Assembly: GCF_947492535.1 (NCBI RefSeq)
Contig: NZ_CANLNH010000004.1
Coordinates: forward strand, 186,001 to 250,000
Reading direction: 5' to 3'
DNA: 64,000 nt
Source of the DNA: an uncultured Dokdonia sp.
GTDB lineage: Bacteria; Bacteroidota; Bacteroidia; Flavobacteriales; Flavobacteriaceae
A program made the translations under genes and the position numbers. The notes below the pieces were generated by a model that saw only the letters and a program-made list of their open reading frames with translations, searched no databases and was not told the DNA's origin. Below are positions 42,365-51,072 of this stretch, piece after piece; the first letter of the stretch is position 1; every line of letters starts with the position of its first letter.

Positions 42365-43516
42365 TTATATAAGTTGTAATACATATCCAAGAATAGCACC
42401 GCCAGCAATAAGCCACATCACAGATATTTTCCATTTGCTAAATATAAAGAATGCGCTTATGCCTGCTATAACAAATGCGCGCCAATCGGTAAGGGTGTCT
42501 ATACTCATAGTTATTAATACGGAAAGCATCACAGCGACAGCAGCAACGTTGACAGTATCAAGAAAATAACTAAGGATTTTTGAAGATCGCATTTTGGATA
42601 CAAATGGATTTAGGATAAGTACAAATAAAAATGAAGGTAGAAAAATACCAGCGGTTGCAGCTAATGCTCCTCCAAATCCAGAAAGCTGATATCCAATAAA
42701 TGTTGCTGTAGAAAGTACAGGTCCAGGTGTAAATTGGCCAACGGCAATAGCGTCTATAAGTTCGGTTCTGGTAAGCCATCCTTTGGTGACAAGCTCCGCA
42801 TCTAAATAAGCAAATAAAACATAACCACTTCCGTAAAGGATAGCGCCTACTTTAAGGAACGTTAAAAATACGTTGATTACAGGTGTTTTAAGAAGTAATG
42901 AAGAAGCAAGTATAGGGAATGGAAGGATGATAGTCTTTGTTGTGCTCGTTTTTGATTTTAGATAAAAATAGAGAGTGCCTATTACGCCTGCACCTAGTAA
43001 AGCAACGACTTCATGTACGCCTACTAATGCTGCTACTAATACAAGTATTCCTAAGACAATAAGATCTGTTGTTTTTATGGCTTTCTTTCCTAATTTTAGG
43101 ATAGCAGAAGCGATAATAGCAAGTACGGCTGGTTTTATTCCAAAAAGGAAAGGAGCAACTTCTGGAAGTTGACCATAAGAAACGTATAAATAGGCGAGTA
43201 GCGCAGTGATCACAACTGCGGGAATAATGAAAGCGACTCCAGCAACAAAGAGTCCTTTGCTTCCTGCGCGTTCATGGCCGCAGTGCATGGTCATTTCTGT
43301 AGAGTTAGGACCTGGGATAAGGTTTGTAGCACCTATAAGATCTAAAAAGTGCTCTCTAGTCATCCATTTGCGCTTGGTGATGATTTCATCTTCCATCATG
43401 GCAATATGAGCTGCGGGGCCTCCAAAAGCAAAGCAACCTAGCTTAAAAAAGACTAGCGCTACTTCTTTGAGTTTATTTGTAGAGGCTGGTGGTGATTTTC
43501 GCGAAAGCGTACTCAT
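42365..43516 (-). CDS. chrA: Chromate transporter ChrA, two-domain type
   Basis: A 383-aa inner-membrane protein made of two homologous halves: FKLGCFAFGGPAAHIAMMED with NLIPGPNSTEM in the first, and FLKVGAILYGSGYVLF with GQFTPGPVLSTA in the second. It belongs to the long-chain CHR family, which exports chromate and possibly other oxyanions. The first codons (STLSRK) are encoded by the palindrome arm at 43497-43510. The ATG lies only 6 bp from the T run of the terminator of the upstream PiT gene, so chrA may be expressed by readthrough. Confidence 0.92.
   Translation of the reverse strand: MSTLSRKSPPASTNKLKEVALVFFKLGCFAFGGPAAHIAMMEDEIITKRKWMTREHFLDLIGATNLIPGPNSTEMTMHCGHERAGSKGLFVAGVAFIIPAVVITALLAYLYVSYGQLPEVAPFLFGIKPAVLAIIASAILKLGKKAIKTTDLIVLGILVLVAALVGVHEVVALLGAGVIGTLYFYLKSKTSTTKTIILPFPILASSLLLKTPVINVFLTFLKVGAILYGSGYVLFAYLDAELVTKGWLTRTELIDAIAVGQFTPGPVLSTATFIGYQLSGFGGALAATAGIFLPSFLFVLILNPFVSKMRSSKILSYFLDTVNVAAVAVMLSVLITMSIDTLTDWRAFVIAGISAFFIFSKWKISVMWLIAGGAILGYVLQLI
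43497..43510. repeat. Partial palindrome copy at the start of chrA
   Basis: TTTCGCGAAAGCGT with a degenerate left arm (GAT instead of CGC). It is read on the minus strand as S-T-L-S-R-K in the first codons of ChrA. Confidence 0.75.
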
Positions 43517-43522
43517 GCGTAT

Positions 43523-43558
43523 AAAAAAGACCTGATAAAGAATGGCTCTATCAGGTCT
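43523..43558 (-). terminator. Rho-independent terminator of the PiT gene
   Basis: Read on the minus strand: AGACCTGATA (43558-43549), loop, TATCAGGTCT (43537-43528), T run. A perfect 10-bp stem. Confidence 0.85.
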
Positions 43559-43582
43559 AAGATTTAAATATGTATATATGTT

Positions 43583-45823
43583 TTAAGACTGTTGGTGCTC
43601 ATTGTGATATAGCTCTAAAAGATTCATAATCTCTTCAATAAGATCTTTAGTTTCTAATAATAAACCAAAGTATAAGGTGGTGTTCTTAGGACTTGATTCT
43701 TCAGAACGCGTACGAGCAACTTGCTTTTGTATTTTATCTGTGACGCTATTGTATAACTCTTCTTTTCTTCCTAGAAGTTCGCCAATTTGAGCATAGTTGC
43801 GATCTTTAAAAGCGAGTTGAGTTGCTGTTAAAAATTCGTCTAATTTCTGATTGATCTCTTGAAGATCTCTTATTTGATTAAATCGTAAAGGCTTATGATT
43901 GTTGTTTACGTGTTTGTAACTTGCTTTTGCAATATATTCTAGAGATTGTGTAATATCTTCTAGGAATCCTAAAATTTGAATGTAGAAATTACTACCACGC
44001 ACACTGGTTTCTTCTAAATTTTTAATGAAGTAGAAGATGTTTCCTCGTAATTCGTCTATTTCATCATTTAATTTTTCGACACCTGCACGGCTCTTTTTAA
44101 GACTGCCTACTTTTCCTTTGGCGAGTCCTTTAAGTGTGCTTGTGTATATTTTATTAGCACGAGATACGGTTTTGGCAATATTATCGGCACTTTCTTCTAT
44201 AATTCCAGAAATCGTTTGACTTTCTGCTTTACGAAGATCTTCTTCTATTTTAGCCTCTTTGTTTTTTCTTTTACTAGAAAGGTAATTACGTACAAGCATA
44301 AGAATAGCTAGAAAGAATAGTCCAATCACCGCATAATTACCCCCAAGATACATTATATAGGCAAAGATACTGGCTGCTGTAAATGCGCTTAAAGCGGTTA
44401 AAAACCATCCTCCAATAACATTTAGTACCCCAGCGACACGGTATACGGCACTTTCTGCTCCCCAAGCACGATCTGCAAGGGATGTACCCATAGCAACCAT
44501 AAAAGTAACATAGGTGGTAGATAACGGTAATTTTAAACCAGTAGCTATAGATATAAGGACGCTAGCAATGATAAGATTTACAGAGGCTCGTACCATATCA
44601 AAAGCAGGGAGTTCTGATTTTGGAATCGTAGCGGCAGTTTCTGAATCTTTAAAACTATTATTAATAGCATTTTTTGTGCTTTTAGGTAATATTTTATTAA
44701 TGCTAGCATTAATGACAATTACTGATCGCACTAAATTTTGAGATAACCAATTAGGGCGGAAGCGTTCTTTTACTTCATCTTGGCGAGATAAATCTACCGA
44801 TGTTTTTACAACGCGACGCGCTTTTTTGCTAAACCATAGGGTAAGTACCATAACAAGACCAGCAACAAGTAATAATTCTCTTTGTGTAGGAACTTTTTCT
44901 GCTAATACACCCATGCTGTATAGCTCAGGTGCAACACCAGAAGCTGTCCATTTTAGAAACCCATTATATGCTGCCATAGGAACTCCAATAAAGTTGACTA
45001 AGTCATTTCCAGCAAATGCCATAGCTAAAGCAAAGGTTCCTATAATGATGATAAGTCGATATACATTTATTTTGAAAATACTATGAACAATAAAAGAGAT
45101 TATTGTCCATAACGCTACGTTAAGTCCTAAAAAGGCGAGTAAATTCTCACTAGCCCAAGTACTGAACTCGTGAGGAAGAATGTCTGCTCCTTTTAATCCT
45201 TTTATGATAATGAAGTAAGCAATTCCTGTTATAGATAAACCTCCAAAAACAGCAGCTGTCCATCGCGGCTTTTTATCAAAATTAAAGGTAAGTAATAAAC
45301 GAGTAAGGAATTGAATAAGTGCTCCAACAGTAAAGGCTATAAATACAGAGAGTAGAATTCCTGAGATTATTTTTACAGCTTGTTCTGTGTTAATATAATT
45401 TACAATAGTAGAGAAGGCTTCATTTTCTCTGGAAATTTTAACTAATGATATAGCTACGGCTGCTCCTAGTAGTTCAAAAACAATAGATACCGTTGTGGAG
45501 GTAGGCATTCCTAAGCTGTTAAAGATATCCAATAAGATGATGTCCGTAATCATGACTGCCATAAAGATGATCATGATCTCATTGAAATAAAACTGGCTAG
45601 GATCAAAAATACCTTTACGTGCTACTTCCATCATTCCGCTGGAAGATAATGCTCCAAAAGCAATACCGATACTGGCAACTATCATAATCGTTTTAAAAGT
45701 AACAGCTTTAGAACCTATAGCAGAGTTTAAAAAATTTACTGCATCATTACTTACACCCACTACCAAATCTGCAATAGCTAGAATAGCTAGTGCAGCAATC
45801 ATAAAAATATATATGTTCTCCAT
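43583..45823 (-). CDS. PiT-family phosphate transporter fused to a DUF47 (PhoU-like) domain
   Basis: A 746-aa protein. About twelve helices carry the two PHO4 signatures: VGVSNDAVNFLNSAIGSKA (about 22-40) and FAGNDLVNFIGVPMAAYNGF (about 271-290). A soluble helical DUF47 domain (about 550-746) follows. In many bacteria DUF47 (a PhoU relative) is a separate protein next to pit and gates the transporter, so the fusion makes this explicit. Upstream (45883-45900) lies an 11-bp-period repeat like a Pho box, suggesting phosphate control. Confidence 0.93.
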   Translation of the reverse strand: MENIYIFMIAALAILAIADLVVGVSNDAVNFLNSAIGSKAVTFKTIMIVASIGIAFGALSSSGMMEVARKGIFDPSQFYFNEIMIIFMAVMITDIILLDIFNSLGMPTSTTVSIVFELLGAAVAISLVKISRENEAFSTIVNYINTEQAVKIISGILLSVFIAFTVGALIQFLTRLLLTFNFDKKPRWTAAVFGGLSITGIAYFIIIKGLKGADILPHEFSTWASENLLAFLGLNVALWTIISFIVHSIFKINVYRLIIIIGTFALAMAFAGNDLVNFIGVPMAAYNGFLKWTASGVAPELYSMGVLAEKVPTQRELLLVAGLVMVLTLWFSKKARRVVKTSVDLSRQDEVKERFRPNWLSQNLVRSVIVINASINKILPKSTKNAINNSFKDSETAATIPKSELPAFDMVRASVNLIIASVLISIATGLKLPLSTTYVTFMVAMGTSLADRAWGAESAVYRVAGVLNVIGGWFLTALSAFTAASIFAYIMYLGGNYAVIGLFFLAILMLVRNYLSSKRKNKEAKIEEDLRKAESQTISGIIEESADNIAKTVSRANKIYTSTLKGLAKGKVGSLKKSRAGVEKLNDEIDELRGNIFYFIKNLEETSVRGSNFYIQILGFLEDITQSLEYIAKASYKHVNNNHKPLRFNQIRDLQEINQKLDEFLTATQLAFKDRNYAQIGELLGRKEELYNSVTDKIQKQVARTRSEESSPKNTTLYFGLLLETKDLIEEIMNLLELYHNEHQQS

Positions 45824-45882
45824 ATGTTATATGCTATAAAAAGCCCTTAACCGCAAAAGTCTCAAATTCTTATTGCCTGTAT

Positions 45883-45900
45883 GTTATGTAAAGGTTATAT
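45883..45900 (-). promoter_or_regulatory. Pho-box-like direct repeat upstream of the PiT gene
   Basis: GTTATGT AAAG GTTATAT on the + strand: two 7-mers with an 11-bp period, 60-77 bp upstream of the PiT start. Confidence 0.45.
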
Positions 45901-46073
45901 CGAAGCGAAAGATAAGAACTTTTGCTTGTTTCTACGGTGTTGTTTCAGTATTAAGATTAGGAGAGTGATTTTAATAAAATAGCGCTAAAAAGATGTCTAG
46001 TTAGATCTTAGTTGGTGTTTTATGTTATGAAACTATTGAAATATAAATTGTTAATAATCATAACCTTACAAGT

Positions 46074-46124
46074 TTAATGTAAACTTAATGTAAATAAAAA
46101 GTTACGTAAACTTGTTTTTAATGT
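46074..46124 (+). promoter_or_regulatory. Pho-box-like direct repeats upstream of the MORN-like gene
   Basis: TTAATGT at 46074-46080 and 46085-46091 (period 11) and again at 46118-46124 (33 bp, three turns, further), plus TTACGTAAAC at 46102. The 7+4 layout is that of PhoB/PhoP sites. Confidence 0.5.
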
Positions 46125-46172
46125 AAATTTTTAATTAACTTAGCGTTAAGTTTAACGAATAAAGTCCCAAAT

Positions 46173-46538
46173 ATGAAAAAGATAATGATGTTATTAGTTG
46201 CAGTTTTGATGATCACTTCTGTACAGGCACAAAAGGAAATAAAGAAAAACACATATATTAAAAGCGGAGATTTGATAGAAGCAACACTATATCACGATAA
46301 TGGTGCGGTGAGTCAAACAGGTTTTTTTACAAAAGATGGTAAAGTAACAGGTGAATGGATAAGTTATAATGCGGAAGGAGAAAAAACTGCTACGGCTCAA
46401 TATGATAATGGTGCTAAAGTTGGTAAATGGTTCTTTTGGAATAATGATACACTTACAGAGGTAGACTATAAAGATTCTCGCATTGCCGCAGTGAATACTT
46501 GGAAAAATGAGGGTACTCGTGTTGTAAGTAATAAGTAG
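46173..46538 (+). CDS. Small secreted MORN/YwqK-like repeat protein
   Basis: A 121-aa protein with a signal peptide (cleaved after VQAQ, residue 20) and two to three antitoxin YwqK/MORN-type repeats (LYHDNGAVSQTGFFTKDGKV, EWISYNAEGEKTATAQYDNG, KWFFWNNDTLTEVDYKDSRI). These form beta-hairpin ladders, and the role in the envelope is not known. The upstream Pho-box-like repeats suggest induction by phosphate limitation. It is followed by a bidirectional terminator. Confidence 0.75.
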   Translation: MKKIMMLLVAVLMITSVQAQKEIKKNTYIKSGDLIEATLYHDNGAVSQTGFFTKDGKVTGEWISYNAEGEKTATAQYDNGAKVGKWFFWNNDTLTEVDYKDSRIAAVNTWKNEGTRVVSNK

Positions 46539-46585
46539 TTTTCCTTTAGATTGATATATTAAGTACTATATAAAGTTATTTATCA

Positions 46586-46615
46586 AAAAAACCTTCCGAA
46601 TGGGAAGGTTTTTTT
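46586..46615. terminator. Bidirectional terminator between convergent genes
   Basis: Stem AAAAAACCTTCC (46586-46597) / GGAAGGTTTTTT (46603-46614) with GAATG loop. The A and T runs serve both strands. Confidence 0.88.
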
Positions 46616-46640
46616 GTGGCTAATTGACAAACTTTAATAT

Positions 46641-49469
46641 TTAGAATTTAAAACTGTAACTTAAGCTAAAGCTCTGTCCAGGACTCCATCTTGAGAATAT
46701 TTGATCTTCTGAACCAAAGGATTCAAATATACTCTCTATGTCATCATCCAATAAGTTGCTTACTTTTAAAGTAAGTGTTGAATTTTTATCTTCTCCAAAA
46801 CTTTTAGAGATATTGAACTTAAGATCATTAAAAGGAAGTGTAAATACATCAGGAGTTTCTCTTGCTCCTACAATTTGTAGTGTTTTTCCTTGTACATTAT
46901 AGAATAATCCTGCTTTCCATCCTGTATCACCAGAATCAAATGCAAGTCCTGTGTTTAATAGGAATGGTGATTGCCCCTGTAATTGACGACCACTGTCTAA
47001 TGTCTCGCCAGGTCTTAATACATTTTCCCTTGATTCACGTTCATCATCACTAAACTCTTCATCAGATTCGATAAGAGAAAAGTTGATGTTAAAAGAAAAA
47101 TTGTTAAGGCCTATAAAAGCAAGATTTTTACGTAATTCTATCTCCCCTCCAATGACGTTTGCATCTCCTAGATTTAACCAAGTAACCTGACTTGGATCTG
47201 ATATAAAGAATGCTTGTTCTATAGGGTCTTTAAAGGTTTTGTAGAAACCACTAATTGCAAAGAAGTCGCCAGCTTGAAATTTCTTTTCGTCTTCTCCATA
47301 AATCTCATAACGAAGGTCAAAGTTGTTGATGTAAGAAGGTTCTAAATCTAGGTTACCTAATTCTGTAATTGCTTGAATAGGGTTGAATATAAATACCGAA
47401 GATGCTTCTTTAAATGATGGTCGTGCTGTGGTACGAGAATATGAGGTTCTAATTTTTTGACTTCCATCTTCATTTAAGTTGAAAATTAAGTTAGCTGAGG
47501 GGAAAAGGTCAGCTTTGTCAATTAATTTTTCGTCATCAAGTTGTGTAGTGATACCGTCAGCTAAAGTGCTACCTGTAAAATTTAAATCAAATTTTTCAAA
47601 ACGTAAACCTACTACTGCAGTAAACCAATCATTAGGGTGAATCTCTTCACTTACGTATAGCGCAGCAATGTTTGCATTTGAATCAAATACATCTAAATCA
47701 CTTGTATTTTTTCTTACAAAAAACCCATCGCCAGTATCTGCATTAAAAGCATTTTCTCCTAATACTTCATTTGGATCTCCAGAGAATGTGATTGGGTTAT
47801 TTGCTCTAAATGAGAATCGATCAGTTCTAAAATCACGTTGTTTATAGGTGTAAGCTCCTCCAAATTTTAATTTGGAATCACCTTCAAATAATTTGTGTTT
47901 GCGAGTAATGTCAATTTTATTTGCAACATTAATTTCATCTAATTCTCTGTAGAAGCGAATAGGGTCTCCTGTTTCACTAGAGCTAACACTTAGATCTCCA
48001 TCATCCTCGATTAAGAAAGGAGTTACTCTGAAATCTTTATCATCTACATTTGAAATCGTAGGTGATATTTTCCATTCAGTAGTCCAGCTAGCATCTTCAT
48101 TAGTGTGTTTTCCGCTTAAAAGGAAGTTAGTGATACTTCTTTCAGTGTATGTTAAGACATTACGAATACTTTCGTTACTATTACCAATCCTATTTTCACG
48201 AGTGCTAATGGCAGCTCCAGACTCTCCATTTTGAACATGTAGTATATTAAAACGATACTTTGATTTTTGAGTTTTATACGAAAGCCCTCCTAAGGCGCTG
48301 ATTAAGACATTGTTTCTTCCTCTTATACCTTGTTGTGTTCTGTCTATTTGTAGTTCATTTGACTCCACATCATTAGGTGGTTTTCTAAATAATTGACCAT
48401 CAATATAGTCTTCATAAAAAGTTGTTTTATTGCTATAACTTACAGAAGCTACATATCCTAATCTGTTTTCACCAATATCATAAGAGTTTCCTTGTGCATA
48501 TGAAAAATTAAAATCATTTCCGCTGCTTCTGTTGATGGCTGCTAATTGAGGATTAAATAACCCAGTTAGAAATTCAACTGTATTAGGAGCTTGTGTTGGT
48601 GAATCAGGGAATGTTTGATTAGGATTTATTGGGTTATCTCTTAAACCATCATCGAAACCTAAGAAGCCTGTGTCACTATTTTCATTCTTAATATAATTTT
48701 CATTAAAATGAAAATCTGGGTTATAAGATGTTCCTATAGATGCACTTCGTTCTTTACGTGAAGGAATATCTTTAGTGACAATATCAACTACACCTCCTGT
48801 AAAATCTGCAGGCTGATCTGCTGTTGCAGATTTTACAACGATGACATTTTCTAAAATAGATGATGGAAAAACATCTAGTTGGAGTGTGTTTCGATCTGGA
48901 TCTAATCCAGGGACATCAACACCATTTAAAATTGATTTTGTATAGCGATCCCCAAGACCACGGACGTATACAAATTTACCACCTTGTACAGATACGCCAG
49001 GTACATTTTTTACAGCCGCCGCAACATTACTTGCGCCAGTTTTTTTAATATTCTCTAAAGATAGTCCATCCAATAGTTGTGCAGATTTTCTTTGTACATT
49101 CAATACAGATTGTTCTGTGTTTTTGCGTATGGTAGTTGTTACGATAACTTCATCTAATGATTCTGATGATAATGTAACATTTACAATAGTGGTTTCATTT
49201 GCTTTGATAACCACTTCGCTAATAGCTTGTGTTTGGTATCCAACAAATGAATATTCAATTATATAAGTTCCGGGTTCTAATTCTAAGGTGTATTTTCCTT
49301 CAAAATCAGAAGTAGTTCCTTTTTGTGTTCCTTGTACAATGATATTTGCAAAAGGAAGAATATCATTAAATTGTCCATCATTTACCGTTCCAGAAACACT
49401 ACCTGTTTGTGCAACTGCAAATGATATACTTAAAAACAATAAAAAAAATGAAGTAATTAGGGTTTTCAT
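46641..49469 (-). CDS. TonB-dependent outer-membrane receptor with carboxypeptidase-like N-terminal domain
   Basis: A 942-aa protein. Signal peptide cleaved after AVAQ (residue 21), CarboxypepD_reg-like domain (about 25-105, GSVSGTVNDGQ and YTLELEPGTYIIEYSFVGYQ), plug domain (about 120-230, VPGVSVQGGKFVYVRGLGDR), and a 22-strand barrel ending in the C-terminal Phe (SFSLSYSFKF). No SusD partner is adjacent. The partner is more likely the beta-helix lipoprotein encoded just upstream. The substrate is unknown, and Pho-box-like repeats upstream of the operon hint at phosphate or organophosphate. Confidence 0.93.
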   Translation of the reverse strand: MKTLITSFFLLFLSISFAVAQTGSVSGTVNDGQFNDILPFANIIVQGTQKGTTSDFEGKYTLELEPGTYIIEYSFVGYQTQAISEVVIKANETTIVNVTLSSESLDEVIVTTTIRKNTEQSVLNVQRKSAQLLDGLSLENIKKTGASNVAAAVKNVPGVSVQGGKFVYVRGLGDRYTKSILNGVDVPGLDPDRNTLQLDVFPSSILENVIVVKSATADQPADFTGGVVDIVTKDIPSRKERSASIGTSYNPDFHFNENYIKNENSDTGFLGFDDGLRDNPINPNQTFPDSPTQAPNTVEFLTGLFNPQLAAINRSSGNDFNFSYAQGNSYDIGENRLGYVASVSYSNKTTFYEDYIDGQLFRKPPNDVESNELQIDRTQQGIRGRNNVLISALGGLSYKTQKSKYRFNILHVQNGESGAAISTRENRIGNSNESIRNVLTYTERSITNFLLSGKHTNEDASWTTEWKISPTISNVDDKDFRVTPFLIEDDGDLSVSSSETGDPIRFYRELDEINVANKIDITRKHKLFEGDSKLKFGGAYTYKQRDFRTDRFSFRANNPITFSGDPNEVLGENAFNADTGDGFFVRKNTSDLDVFDSNANIAALYVSEEIHPNDWFTAVVGLRFEKFDLNFTGSTLADGITTQLDDEKLIDKADLFPSANLIFNLNEDGSQKIRTSYSRTTARPSFKEASSVFIFNPIQAITELGNLDLEPSYINNFDLRYEIYGEDEKKFQAGDFFAISGFYKTFKDPIEQAFFISDPSQVTWLNLGDANVIGGEIELRKNLAFIGLNNFSFNINFSLIESDEEFSDDERESRENVLRPGETLDSGRQLQGQSPFLLNTGLAFDSGDTGWKAGLFYNVQGKTLQIVGARETPDVFTLPFNDLKFNISKSFGEDKNSTLTLKVSNLLDDDIESIFESFGSEDQIFSRWSPGQSFSLSYSFKF

Positions 49470-49486
49470 ATGTGTTTATTTAATCA

Positions 49487-49522
49487 TAAAATTGCCCATC
49501 TTTTAATTTACAGATGGGCAAT
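49487..49522 (-). terminator. Hairpin between the lipoprotein and TonB receptor genes
   Basis: A perfect 10-bp stem ATTGCCCATC (49491-49500) / GATGGGCAAT (49513-49522) with a 12-nt loop and a short T stretch in the minus direction. It could attenuate TonB receptor expression relative to the lipoprotein or terminate fully. Confidence 0.65.
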
Positions 49523-49562
49523 ACTATTTTATAAGTTGTTAATTATGTATTAACATTTGGTA

Positions 49563-50831
49563 TTATAAAGATCCAGATGCAGAAGCGAATGTCCATCCAA
49601 ATACAGTTGTATCGGCTCCTCCAGAAGTTCCAGAAGTAGTCCACATCGCAGCTCTTTCAGTGAATGTTGGATTTAGGATAATATCTGATTCACCATCTCC
49701 TGTTTTCTCATCAAAAATTGAATTTGCTGGAGAAATACCTTCTACTGTCCAGTTGCTAAATGTTAAAGCGCCATCTAAAAAGTTTTGAGCAACTCCATTG
49801 TTGTCTAATTCAACATCTTTATCAGCCTGAAAGTTAGTAGCAAATACATTGTTAGTTGCTCCTTGAGCACCATCACGATAATCAGCATACTCACCTCTAG
49901 AAGTATCTTGATCTCCAATTAAAGTAATTCCATCTAGAGTAAACCCTCCATTAGCAGAACCTTCAGGGCCATCAATTTCTAGAGCATGATCAGATACATT
50001 TCCAGCAATAACTACAGAGTTAGAAACAGTCCCAGAATATGCTTGATCAATATCGATACCGTCGTCTCCTTGAGCCCATACTACTAAATTAGAAGCGTTA
50101 ACAGTGCCTCCAAAGAATTCAACACCATCATCAACATTAGCTACTACTTCTACATGATCAATAGTAGTTCCAGTTCCTACACCTCCTAATGTAAGTCCGT
50201 TAATTTCGTTTCCTTCTCCAATATCAGTTCCTCCATGACGAATAGAAACATAAGTAATAGTACCAGAGTTATCAGCAGCGTCATTACCTCCATATAATCC
50301 ATTAGGATCGTTTGCAGGAATTCCTTCTATTTGTTGTTCAGTAACATCACCATCTAAAGAAGAAGGAGCATTACCTAATACAATAAGACCTCCCCATAAT
50401 CCACGATCATTTTCTGTAAGTGTACCTACAGTTTCTCCTGGTTGAATGCCATCTGCAGTAGACGTCATAATGATTGGTTGAGCAGCAGTACCAAGAGCCT
50501 TAATGCTGGCTCCTCTAGCTACAATAAGAACCGATGCGTTAGCTTCTTGTCCTCCTAAAGCCTTGATGATTGTTCCAGCTTCTATAGTTAAACAAGCTCC
50601 GTTAGTTACAGTGACACGTCCATCAAGTGTCCATATCTGATCAGAGGTTAAAGTCCTATCTTCAGTGATTTGCCCTGATAATACAAAATTTTCATCACCA
50701 CCATCATCTCCGTTACCACCATCTGTAGGTGTTTCAGTTATAACGATTGGAGCATCATCATCGCCACTACATGCAGTAAATATAGATCCTACTAACCCAA
50801 TAAATAAGATGCTTAATATTGCTTTTTTCAT
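49563..50831 (-). CDS. Beta-helix lipoprotein associated with a TonB receptor
   Basis: A 422-aa lipoprotein (lipobox ending at Cys21, SIFTAC), a Gly/Asp linker (about 22-50), and then a domain with many short strands and Asn/Asp turns that reads as a right-handed parallel beta-helix (about 55-420). An example is VSIRHGGTDIGEGNEINGLT. Similar proteins pair with TonB receptors in Flavobacteria. It may bind or process the receptor's substrate at the cell surface. It is first in the operon, with Pho-box-like repeats upstream. Confidence 0.75.
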   Translation of the reverse strand: MKKAILSILFIGLVGSIFTACSGDDDAPIVITETPTDGGNGDDGGDENFVLSGQITEDRTLTSDQIWTLDGRVTVTNGACLTIEAGTIIKALGGQEANASVLIVARGASIKALGTAAQPIIMTSTADGIQPGETVGTLTENDRGLWGGLIVLGNAPSSLDGDVTEQQIEGIPANDPNGLYGGNDAADNSGTITYVSIRHGGTDIGEGNEINGLTLGGVGTGTTIDHVEVVANVDDGVEFFGGTVNASNLVVWAQGDDGIDIDQAYSGTVSNSVVIAGNVSDHALEIDGPEGSANGGFTLDGITLIGDQDTSRGEYADYRDGAQGATNNVFATNFQADKDVELDNNGVAQNFLDGALTFSNWTVEGISPANSIFDEKTGDGESDIILNPTFTERAAMWTTSGTSGGADTTVFGWTFASASGSL

Positions 50832-50873
50832 TTTTCTAATTGTTAGTTTTTATGTTTCTTTAAATATTTGCTG

Positions 50874-50881
50874 CAAAGATG
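50874..50881 (-). promoter_or_regulatory. Putative -7 box of the lipoprotein/TonB operon
   Basis: CATCTTTG on the minus strand, 43 bp before the ATG at 50831. No GTAAyAC box at 19 bp, so it is not a clear member of the stress-island promoter group. Confidence 0.4.
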
Positions 50882-50941
50882 CTATAGGTTTTTTGGTATT
50901 TAATTAAGTCAATGTTATTGTTGCTTTAGCAAGTTGTGATG

Positions 50942-50979
50942 TTTATGTAAGGTTAATGTTAACTGGAACGGGTTAATGT
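50942..50979 (-). promoter_or_regulatory. Pho-box-like direct repeats upstream of the lipoprotein/TonB operon
   Basis: TTTATGT (50942-50948) and TTAATGT (50953-50959) with an 11-bp period, then TTAATGT at 50973-50979 (out of phase by 2 bp), all on the + strand, about 110-150 bp upstream of the minus-strand start. Confidence 0.45.
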
Positions 50980-51019
50980 TTCCTTTGTGTTTCTTTAAAA
51001 TTTAGATGTCTGTAATTAC

Positions 51020-51033
51020 GCTTTCGCGAAAGC
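51020..51033. repeat. Dispersed palindrome GCTTTCGCGAAAGC, intergenic
   Basis: An exact copy extended to a perfect 22-bp palindrome (51016-51037), only 39 bp upstream of the dgt start. Confidence 0.95.
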
Positions 51034-51072
51034 GTAACAACGCGTATCTTGCAACTATTAAATAAGAGTATT

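Larger units (their letters stand above)
45824..46172. other. Divergent intergenic region, 349 bp, with two Pho-box-like repeats
   Basis: It lies between the minus-strand PiT gene and the plus-strand MORN-like gene. It contains GTTATGT-N4-GTTATAT (45883-45900) near the PiT start and TTAATGT-type repeats (46074-46124) near the other start. No ORF of note is present. Confidence 0.6.

Noticed and set aside
51049-51072. TTG start of dgt at 51049
   Set aside because: The ATGs at 51073 and 51076 agree with the usual N-terminus of the family and avoid reading from directly beside the palindrome.
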